Shown: piece after piece, positions 56,196 through 64,000 of the stretch
Position numbering within the stretch: position 1 is the first letter of the stretch
Layout: each line of letters starts with the position of its first letter
NCBI GenBank assembly: GCA_015179025.1
Contig: WHUX01000031.1
Coordinates: 186,001-250,000, forward strand
Length of the DNA stretch: 64,000 nt
Origin: Terfezia claveryi
Taxonomy: Eukaryota; Ascomycota; Pezizomycetes; Pezizales; Pezizaceae
Reading direction: 5' to 3'
Translations under genes and position numbers: made by a program
The notes under the pieces: model-generated
Seen by the model: only the letters and a program-made list of their open reading frames with translations
What the model was told of the DNA's origin: nothing
Database searches by the model: none

Positions 56196-56578
56196 CTAAT
56201 AGTTGATTGCAGGATTTGTTGTTCTACGCCGAGTAAGAATCCTAGGACTCTCTTGTGCAGTCTTTTCAAGCTGCTCATTGGCCCAATCCTGGATCTCGAG
56301 AGTGTTCGGGGTACCAACGGGTATAATTAAAGGACCTGTGCTCGCCTCCCCAAGTGTTGGGAAGGGCTCGTCCCTTACCCGTAGGTTCGTGTCAGGTGTG
56401 GTTGCGTGCTTCTTCGTACGTCGGGTTGACTTTGACTGTTTGCCCTCTTTGGCAAACCATTTCCGGCATCTAGACACGTTGGTCAGCATGCTGAGGGTAG
56501 GGATTTGGAGTACACAGAGATGGGTTACACATACTTCTGCTTCATCCGTGTCCACAAATTCCTAAATGATGGCGTCAT
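56196..56578 (-). CDS. Small basic orphan, member 2 of a tandem pair
   Basis: Exon 1 56578-56535 (44 nt) joins exon 2 56469-56196 across a 65-bp intron (GTATGT...CTGAC...TAG), giving 105 aa. The start reads MTPSFRNLWTRMKQK, and exon 2 begins with CRKWFAKEGKQSKSTRRTKK, matching the basic patch of the paralog ~1 kb away on the same strand. The rest is polar (RVRDEPFPTLGEASTG; NTLEIQDWANEQ, comparable with DILEIEDIVRRY in the paralog) and ends NPAINY. Function unknown; the basic patch could bind nucleic acid or membrane lipid, which is only a guess. Confidence 0.55.
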
Positions 56579-59180
56579 TTATGTGGTTTCGATGGAGAGG
56601 AACGCTTGAACGTAGCAGGTGTGCAACAACCCTGAAATGTGGAGATTGCAGTACTCTCAAAGCTGTGGTGTTTAAAGACCTTAGGCCGTGTAGAGGTGGA
56701 TATCACACGGCTTTATATATAATCGTCAGGTTGAATGAGGACGGGTCCGTGAGTTGAAGTACTTCATAGTTGTGATAATTAGCCAGGGCTACATGGACGT
56801 CGCTATTTAATGTAAGATGTCGGAAGAAAGTTGGGCGGCAGAGAGCGCTTCGAAGGCATATTAGATTTGGATTATATACAGTATGTACAGATAAGAATGG
56901 TCGCGATAGTCTGGTTCCACGGTGTTGTGGAACGGATTTAAGTTCTTGAGAGACTGGCTGGTCTACAGTAGATATCGACGAACCCCGCTCATTCAATACC
57001 GCCTTGCATAACTCTGTCAATGACAGATATTATCTAATTAACAAAACCCTTTACGACACCGCAGATAAATATAGAAGTGGGAGGGTTGAGATGTCCAATG
57101 GTGGACGATATATCGCAACCGGGGCCTGATCCAGTAAGCGCGATAACAAGGGCCTCCAGAATATAATATTCATTTGCTCCGAAATGATGAGAAGAGCGAA
57201 GGAAATGTCGCAAAGAGCACAGAGGAGTCGGTAAAGAAAATGAACGATTATTATTGTTAATATTAAATTCCTTGCACTGCCATAGATTTTCCTAGAAGCA
57301 TGCCCATTGGGTGCCGGGTAATAAGCAGACTAACTGGGTAATAACCTGATATCCAATATAATATATACCAAATATCGCAGGGGGCCTCCTTATCGATAGG
57401 ATCATCGCAAGAGCTGTAGTGCAGAGTCAGTACTTGTTACATGCATTATGCCAAGCCCGGCAGGAACATACGCCATTACCAATGGCTAACAGTCTGGGCA
57501 GTCTCGCTGGTACCCAAGACTATGACGGGATTTTCAGCAGCTACTGGTGGTCGATATATACTCCCATGCCCTCCGCACATGGAATCAACCAAGGAAAGGC
57601 TCGATGGCACGAGGAAACCCGTACCAGTTAGATGTAGGTACGGAAGGGAACTGGCTGATGATCATTTATACCCAGACCGCTTGCTCTCAGTCGAAACTGC
57701 AGGGGTATAAAAGACCCCCCCCCCACTGCTGTACATCAACTACCTCGGACTGCACATTACTTCATGTTACTGACAAAGGCGTTGTTTCTGGCATTAGAAT
57801 CGAATTCGACACATCTGTGTGACCAAATCTAACAATCACCAGTGAAATCCCCTTGCCATTCTTCAATTATCCCGATATGTACGAACCTCAAGCATAGGCA
57901 ACCCCTGTCAAATCCTGGTGGCTATCTCACCACTGAAGCAACCTAGAGGAAGGCATTATAATATCACAGGGCAATGTAGCACCTACCCTGTGGACAGACC
58001 TGGATTTAAGCATAAGTTGGCAAGGGGATTTGGGGTAGGGCATTGAAAAAGACTTGGAATTGGGTCCAGGAGGAGCAGGGATGCGGGCACTGAATGATAG
58101 TTGAGGGGACTGGTGTGCGAGATTCCTTATGAAGGTAGTGAGTTAGGGAGGTGTAGGTACTCAGCAGCTAATGGATATAGACGAGGTGTAGTGGCAGACT
58201 TCTAATGTGATGTAGTAGGTACACGGAGAAGATGCATCTCTTGGTGAAATCGCTTAACCTCCCGATAACTTTACTTCCCAACTTACTACTTCCTCCTTGT
58301 ATCTAACTTGTTTCTTGCGTTAATACAGGTAAGGATACTAGCTATGACAAGCCACCAGGATGCGCCCATTGAATCCAACACCCAGAACTTACCCTCCCTT
58401 TCCAAAAGCCAAAATCTGAAACCCAGGGAGCACCGCATACAATCTGCGAATTCCTCAAAAGAACAACATCCTTGCCTTTGTAGACGGTTAGCCTTTATCC
58501 ACACCATTTTGAACCGATCCATAAGGTCCTTACTAGTCAGTCTCAGGCAGTGTCACTCGCTCCTCATTCAACATTCGACAGGCAAGATCTAGAGTCACGT
58601 TAGTCCAATATCTCCTGAGGACTACAGTACTGTCATGTGTCCTTCAGAGGCTTCCCTTCACCCAATGAATTCCAGAACAGTTGAAGCTCGGCCTCACCCA
58701 ATTGCATATTCACCAGTAGCCTCCCCTGCCATGATATGTATCAATACCGCCGCCGGAGCCTTCGGATCTTTCAGTCTACCCGTAGCGGGCCCTATCTACC
58801 TCCAGTACGCCTGGGCACGCCTGGAGACTTTTGTGGAAAACTTTCCTCGGCTGTGTCATGTCAACTAGTTCGTGGGACTGTGCGCCAGTCCTCCCTTATG
58901 TCCTTGGTATGTGTCGTTTACCTACTTGAAGGGTTCCTAGAAGGTTAGAATTTGAATATGGTTTCTTCAAACAGGATATGACCTCTTACAAATACAGCAA
59001 TGAGAATCACCAGAATTTTATAATGTTTGCGTGCAAACTTCCGAGAAGTCAACAAGGGCTTTTCGATTCGACTACATACCATCTCCATTGACCGCATTTG
59101 GTAGAAAGAATTCAACCTTTTAATCTCATAATTCTGGTTGTGACACATTCTCATTTTTTCCTCTGTTGATGTCATTCGAG
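56579..59180. other. Stretch without a firm gene
   Basis: The best candidate is a plus-strand frame from ATG 58344 to 58592 (82 aa, starting MTSHQDAPIESN), with an acceptor-like CAG just upstream at 58328; it resembles no known family. Minus-strand frame 57020-56703 has no ATG. A run of 10 C occurs at 57716-57725. Confidence 0.3.
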
Positions 59181-59204
59181 TTGTGCCCTGTGGTACTTTT
59201 TCGT

Positions 59205-59457
59205 GAATATTTTATTGATAATATTAGGGTTGGTCCTTGTTTAAGCCAAAGATACTGGAACTCGGGCTGAGACTACTAGAACACTACCCATACTTTCTTT
59301 TCGTGCATTTTTTATTGATAATATTAGGGTTAGTCCTTCTTCCACGAAGCCGAAGGTCCTGGAGATTTGGCCGAGACATGAATTCTTTATCGATAATGTT
59401 AGGGTTAGTCCTTGTTCCATGAAGCTGAACGTCCTGGGGCTCGGGCCGAGACCACTG
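59205..59457 (+). repeat. Three tandem repeats upstream of a membrane gene
   Basis: A ~70-bp core (TTTATTGATAATATTAGGGT, GTCCTTGTTC, AAGC, GTCCTGG, CTCGGGCCGAGAC) occurs at about 59212-59280, 59311-59378 and 59387-59457. The spacing differs between units. It lies 190 bp before the ATG of the gene at 59649 and may be in its promoter. Each unit holds a single TTAGGG word, not a telomeric array. Confidence 0.75.
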
Positions 59458-59648
59458 GAATTCTACCCACATTTAACCCACATCAAATTCCACTTCTCCA
59501 ATCACTCCTCCTCATTCCTAATCCTCGACCAAATTGCTCGTTGGTTGAGATTCCTACAATCCCACGTACAGTCCGACTCTTTTGCATAGTATTCCTTTTG
59601 AAAATTTCTTTCCCCAGTCTCGCTCTCCTCACAAGGGTGCTCGACAAC

Positions 59649-60032
59649 ATGTCCTCACCAAAACTCGATCCCGAGCACACAATGATTGCCAATCCGACCA
59701 CTACCACGCCGACTCCTTTGCACACCAACGTGGGAGAATATACCCAAACATTCCTGACCTGGACAACATCGGTCCCTACTCCAACTCAAAACAACACTCA
59801 ATTGGAAGGACCTACTTCGGGGAAGCATCCATCATACAATCCCACTCCAGTGAGAGAATCAATCCCATTTTGGGCATATATTGTCGCTTTGGCCGGTTGC
59901 TTTGTTTTGGGTGGATTGGGGTACCTTTTGTGGAAATGCGTTCGGGCGAGTCTGGCTGCCATTCGGGCGAGGCTGGCTGCGATTCGGGCAAGAAGGACTC
60001 CTGCACCAGCGAACCGTGTGTTAGTCCAATAA
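59649..60032 (+). CDS. Single-pass membrane protein, 127 aa
   Basis: A single-exon frame from ATG 59649 (ACAACATGTCC). Residues 1-85 form a Thr/Pro/Ser-rich N-terminus (NPTTTTPTPLHTNV) without a hydrophobic signal. A TM segment lies at about 87-108 (IPFWAYIVALAGCFVLGGLG) and the short C-terminus is strongly basic with a duplicated word (SLAAIRARLAAIRARR). It ends VLVQ. The Thr/Pro-rich outside, TM and basic inside resemble the layout of the genes at 34034-34705 and 7839-8897, without sequence identity. The frame is open upstream of the ATG to 59412 but without another ATG. Confidence 0.55.
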   Translation: MSSPKLDPEHTMIANPTTTTPTPLHTNVGEYTQTFLTWTTSVPTPTQNNTQLEGPTSGKHPSYNPTPVRESIPFWAYIVALAGCFVLGGLGYLLWKCVRASLAAIRARLAAIRARRTPAPANRVLVQ

Positions 60033-61246
60033 AGCCTCCCGTTAAAAACTCTTTTTGCTAATTGGATTATCCATATAGTCGAACGTACCACCTCCGTGAC
60101 TTTGCAGCAGGCCGTACTGTTGAATTGCCTCGGGATATGGGTAATGATGAACGTTATACTCCCGCGCAAGTGTATGCTACGTGGCTGGCTGCTCAGCCGT
60201 AGGCGGAGCGCAGCGTTGTCTAACCCGAACCCTGAGGAGTAAGTGAATCGGGGGTACAAACGCGTACGGGGGATCTGGACAACTTGTTTGTGTTTGTGTC
60301 AAGGGATGGGAATTGAGAAAACGGAAAACACTATGCTGGGTTGTTATAAGGGACATTTCTTTCTTTCAAAAAAACTTAAAAATCAGGCAAAAAAAAAAAC
60401 ATGTATTAGTGTAATGAGTGCTATTTGGGAGGGAGTTGATATGGGATTGGTCTGATACCGCAAACCGGTAGTATGACTTCCTAGATGCGTGGGGCATTAG
60501 CCGCGCGTCAAGGGGGTATACTTAGGTAGGATACAGACTCACACAATTAATCCATCACATATCTCAAATCCTTCAAAGGTGTGCCGCACGACAGTACCAG
60601 ACTGCAATAATCCGAATCTCCCTTCGTTCCTGGTGGTGGCAAGAGTTTCTCCGTCATGGAGCACTAAGAAAAAAGATTATCCGCTCTTATATAGCTAAGC
60701 TAGAATCAACAGTATCGAGATGGATTCGTTTGTTTGATGATGCCGGCAGTATAAACTAATATTACGGACTGTTTCCAGGAATAAAGCAATGTATTTCTAC
60801 CCACGGAAGTAAGGCAGGCCTTCCCAACCCGAATGGTTTCCAGAAGCTGTAGAAACTTAGGAATTTCCGCTGGGACATAATATTCCGTGCTTATGGCCTC
60901 GGGAGAAGGCGTACCCTTGTTGACATGCACGCAACACGTGAAAAGCGGGAGCTTTGAGATAGTACGCATGATGTTATATTTTGGAATTTTTGAGTATACG
61001 GGAAGCGAGCTGGCATGCAATGTGAATTGGTCGACTGGAATGGTGAACCTTGCCGTAGATAGATCAGGTTGTACTTGGTTTTGTCTGCTAGGAATATTTG
61101 CGGTGCATGTCAATGTTCGATGTCGATTGCAGTGGAATGGGGTTGCAGTAGGATGTGTAAAGGGTCAGGCGGGACGGCAGCCGAAGACTGGTTAGAAGTA
61201 GTATGGTTGTTGAAGATGGCATCTTGCTATATCTTTTCAACAAAAC
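60033..61246. other. Stretch with one weak gene candidate
   Basis: A minus-strand frame from about 61170 to 60706 is open for ~155 codons. Its only internal ATG (60969) would give MRTISKLPLFTCCVHVN...NPSRYC, 87 aa. It includes IPVDQFTLHASSLPVYS, vaguely BTB-like, but this is too weak to call. It may be a terminal exon. Confidence 0.3.
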
Positions 61247-61355
61247 GGCCCAGTGGTCTAAGTGGAAAGACGCCGGCTAGACAAGACTATATGTCCAGCA
61301 TGTCTGGCACTACGGTATGAGGCCGGTGATCTGGGTTCGAATCCCAGCGGGGCCA
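61247..61355 (+). tRNA. tRNA-like gene with a ~37-bp intron
   Basis: The T arm CTGGG-TTCGAAT-CCCAG (61331-61347) is perfect. The acceptor stem GGCCCAG/CGGGGCC pairs at six of seven positions, with discriminator A at 61355. Box A reads TGGTCTAAGTGG and the D stem GTCT/AGAC is perfect. The anticodon stem CCGGC/GCCGG (61273-61277 with 61322-61326) encloses 44 nt, consistent with a 7-nt loop plus an intron that itself contains a CCAG/CTGG hairpin. In this register position 33 is A rather than the near-universal U, so the anticodon (GAC if taken at face value) is not trusted. It could be a pseudogene or a tRNA-derived element. Confidence 0.6.
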
Positions 61356-62731
61356 TAAACTTTTTGATGCTTTCCAGACAAAGATGCATTTGGATTTTTG
61401 ACCTTTTCTTTGTTCCATCCCCGCAGCTATTCGTCTACTGGTCTATGTAGGTACTATGTGTAGATTCAATTTTTTTGAGGTATCGACTGCGTGGTTGGGT
61501 CCCCGCTTACACGCTCCTCCCATTCAGGCTTGTGCTCCTGGGTATCTTTCACTACGCTCCATATGCCTGCCATATCCCTAACATCCTTAATAAGAGACAA
61601 TCTAACATCACCTCTCATTTTGCCTCAGAACATCCCATCAGACGCCGGACATAATTCCAGCAAGCCTGGAACCGAAGCATAAACCAATGAATCTCCAGAC
61701 CCTAATACTCCCTATCTCAAACACCAGCCGGAGTACCGTTAGTTCAACATCCACGGAGAATTAGCAGCTATGTGCCTTGGGGCATGTCAGGTGACGTTTG
61801 AATTAGCTCTGGAGCCGTAAAGGTAAATATTCCATCCTCGATTTTCCATTTTCCCCTGTCCGAGGACTGAGGGTGAAATGTATTCGACGTATAACGTTTG
61901 TGACATTGTTGGAAGGTATTTATTTGTCTGGGAGTTTTGGCGGGAGACAATCTATGCTTGGTGCCAGGAATTCTCCATCCTCCGCAACTACACCCCCCAC
62001 CAATCACGAACAACATAAACAACTCATAGTGGGTGTCAGATAGAGGAAGGTAGTGGTTAGGGGTTTGCATGAAAGGAGTTGATGGGGAAGCGACGGTGGT
62101 GTTGTACAACCAGTCTGCAATGTGAAATGGGAGTTCAGAGGATATATATTTTAGCAGCTCTGAATTTTCAGTTGATTTTAAGGATAATTGGTGCTTTACT
62201 GCGCCGTGCAACTCGTGATGAATGACGTTCTGCTCTATAAACGCACCTCCCCGGCTTTGCTACACTTCTGCATTAGTTTTCTGCGCTATAGAGAATATGT
62301 CCAGTTACCTCAGAGGAGAGACCAAGGTAGTACAGCAAAAAATAACCTCCCCATGGTCATGTAATAAATAATTCTCTCTCAATTTCATCTCCCCATAACC
62401 TCATACCCGACCCAGCATCTCAACCTCTCTATCCCGAGCCTCTAAGGCTTCTACATTCACAAATGACCTCTTGCATATCAATCCTCCCATTCAATATTCC
62501 AACCCAGAATATTCAACTAGAACTTCTAGTGTTTGAATATTATTTTACTTATTGGATAAAGGGAAGGATTCTGATTAGCAAGTGAGATGAAGTTCCCTGA
62601 GTCCAGATATTGGACTAGGTAGCAATTTATGATACATACATCAAACTTTCCAGCAAGCAAGGTATTAACCACTCATCCAACCTCAATCACAACGATTCCA
62701 AAACAACCAAAAATACATAGCATCAACCTCC
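61356..62731. other. Stretch with one weak gene candidate
   Basis: A minus-strand frame from about 62245 to 61768 is open for more than 150 codons (contains ELPFHIADWLYN, GGGCSCGGWRIPGTKH and FTAPELIQTSPDM) but has no ATG at its start. An acceptor-like TTTATAG at about 62239 would make it a last exon. No family is recognised and no upstream exon could be placed. Confidence 0.35.
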
Positions 62732-62889
62732 TTTCTTTTTTTTTTTAAAAAAAAAAAAAAACTCCTTACTCCTATTCAGTCCCATAGTAAGGGGACCATG
62801 AGGAGCCACCCGGAAATCCGGTTGGGTTCAGGACAAGGCAAGTTAATCTGCCAGGTCCGGCGTCAATATACAACAAAGTAGAACCCCAA
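62732..62889 (-). mobile_element. 158-bp LINE 3' end with near-perfect target duplication
   Basis: On the plus strand: T and A runs, ACTCCTTACTCC, AGTAAGGGGACCATGAGGAG, CCACCCGGAAATCCGGTTGG (hairpin), CAAGGCAAGTTAATCTGCC. The flanks are CATCAACCTCC (62721-62731) and CCTCAACCTCC (62891-62901), a 10-of-11 match. This is an extreme 5' truncation, containing only the terminal part of the UTR. Confidence 0.75.
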
Positions 62890-63505
62890 GCCTCAACCTC
62901 CCATGCTATGTAATAATACATTTCAGGACGCACTTCCTCCCAGTGTTTCCACAGATCATGCTACCAATTGTGCTAGCGCAGTCCTAAATATTTTTGTCAA
63001 TATGGCTTCTCTTGTGCACAACAATGACCCGTAATTTGCAGACCCACCCATCCCAGATGGTCGATAAGACGCTTCACTCACTCTTCCAACCAAAAATTAG
63101 AACTCAGGTGTTCGTTTCAATTCCATTGGAGATATACGTAAAAGGGTACCATTCCTGTAAATACAAAGTCATATAAAACCTCCATAAGATCATCTATCCA
63201 CTGCAGCTATCAATTCCAGCCAAGTAATTAACTAGAGCGAGCAATGATTTCAGGAAATTATAACAATGATAGAAAAATTTGCAATCAGCGCAAGTTATCA
63301 ATAATTTGAACTAAGGACAAACGTAATATTCACTATTTACCTCGATCCAGATTCGAAAATAAACCTCTAAGAAAAAAATATTAACGCTCTTGGGATATAC
63401 AGAAAGAACTCGATCGCTAAGGATGGCTGCTAAGGCTGACAAGAACAAGGTAAAGGTCAATAGAACAAGATCAATAGAATACGCTGAATAGAACAAGCTG
63501 AATAC
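62890..63505. other. Intergenic stretch
   Basis: AT-rich, with no gene, RNA or repeat recognised. Confidence 0.35.
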
Positions 63506-64000
63506 AGTGGTGTCGCGTTATAAGAAACTGTGCCCCGGTCCCATCAAAATTTGTATGGAAAAATAAGAAACTCTTTGTTTCTTAACTCTTCGCTTAGTAG
63601 TTTCTTATAACGAAGTTGCAGTTGGTCCATGTCGCAACGTGTTTTCAAGTAAAGGTATATGGTACAGCAACTGCTCCAAGCAATGATATTGCGGAAGTTA
63701 AGGAGGAGATATATGATTGTATCCTTGTTGCGCATCCTGATTTTCCTCGAGCTAGCCTTCCTGAGTTTATTAATTCTGTAGATGAGGGGTGGTGGAGGAT
63801 TCGGTAGAAGAGGGGGAGCAGCGCATTTTAGATACCTGAGCCTGCTCCTATTTATGAGTCTGGTTCTGATGTGGACAATATTCCACATGTCCCTGTTATT
63901 TCCTGAAAAGCTGCAATGGAAGCCCTTGAACTTCTTGGTCTCTTTCGTCTTCAAAATCCTCAGGGTATTTTACTCCCTCCTTGGACATTTCCTTATTTTT
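63506..64000 (+). mobile_element. Probable pogo/Tc1-type transposon, cut by the window edge
   Basis: TACAGTGGTGTCGCGTTATA at 63505-63524 has the form of a pogo/Fot1-type terminus next to TA, and the word TATAAGAAAC recurs inverted at 63600-63610. The plus strand then encodes IAEVKEEIYDCILVAHPDFP and, in another frame after a stop, a part containing AMEALELLGLFRLQNPQG. This resembles the C-terminal part of pogo-family transposases, where a similar ALEAL...L..Q segment occurs. The DDE catalytic part is missing, so the copy is internally deleted. Confidence 0.4.

Noticed and set aside
56909..56940. MITE end at TAGTCTGGTTCCACGG
   Set aside because: The match stops after GTCTGGTT, and the following GTTCCAC...GTGGAAC hairpin is unlike the family.
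59230..59406. Interstitial telomere repeats (TTAGGG)
   Set aside because: Only one TTAGGG occurs per ~70-bp unit, with no tandem TTAGGG run.
60706..61108. BTB domain on the minus strand near 61 kb
   Set aside because: Only a loose likeness (PVDQFTLHASSLPVYS) without the rest of the fold, and no acceptable start.
1..64000. CRISPR array, bacterial operon, phage or secondary-metabolite cluster
   Set aside because: No regularly spaced direct repeats with unique spacers, no Shine-Dalgarno-linked genes, and no biosynthetic enzyme domains were seen.

Overview
The window looks like nuclear DNA of a filamentous ascomycete with a repeat-rich, gene-poor genome. The evidence is short introns of 51-118 bp with GTAAGT-like donors, CTAAC-like branch points and YAG acceptors, monocistronic genes on both strands, a fungal-type BTB protein, and many decayed LINE, Ty3/Gypsy and DNA transposon pieces. 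A Pezizomycetes-like (truffle-type) genome would fit, but that is inference. No bacterial features, rRNA genes or CRISPR arrays were seen.

Layout. 0-5 kb: LINE 3' ends, three diverged minus-strand repeats, and one copy of a ~0.75 kb dispersed repeat whose partner lies at 36.2-36.9 kb. 5.6-12.5 kb: four membrane-protein genes, of which 5617-7258 (-), 7839-8897 (-) and 9438-10149 (+) are spliced and 12101-12505 (+) has one exon. 13.1-18.1 kb: an orphan gene, LINE endonuclease/RT debris and a large imperfect inverted repeat. 18-26 kb: almost only repeats and short MITEs. 26.1-29.8 kb: two disordered orphan genes on the minus strand. 31.2-33.4 kb: a broken gene hit by a LINE, then a second LINE, both with target-site duplications. 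34.0-34.7 kb: another single-pass membrane gene. 35.1-35.3 kb: a 200-bp MITE. 37.1-41.7 kb: a BTB-domain gene with FG repeats, flanked by two decayed partial copies of itself. 42.8-43.7 kb: a DNA transposon remnant. 46.3-49.1 kb: a large two-TM protein with a repeat-filled tail. 49.7-52.0 kb: Ty3/Gypsy pol and gag debris. 55.1-56.6 kb: a pair of small paralogous basic proteins. 59.6-60.0 kb: one more single-pass membrane protein. 61.25 kb: a tRNA-like gene with an intron. 63.5 kb to the edge: a probable pogo-type transposon.

How the parts relate. No metabolic cluster or operon-like logic is visible. The strongest pattern is a concentration of membrane orphans with no recognised domain. Five have one TM segment or a pair near the C-terminus, and those with introns near the TM segment carry them in phase 2. 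Several genes contain in-frame tandem repeats (15 aa, 50 aa, 32 aa, 14 aa, 30 aa units), suggesting rapid length change. All gene models were built by eye from the DNA; homology statements rest on remembered family features and no search was run.
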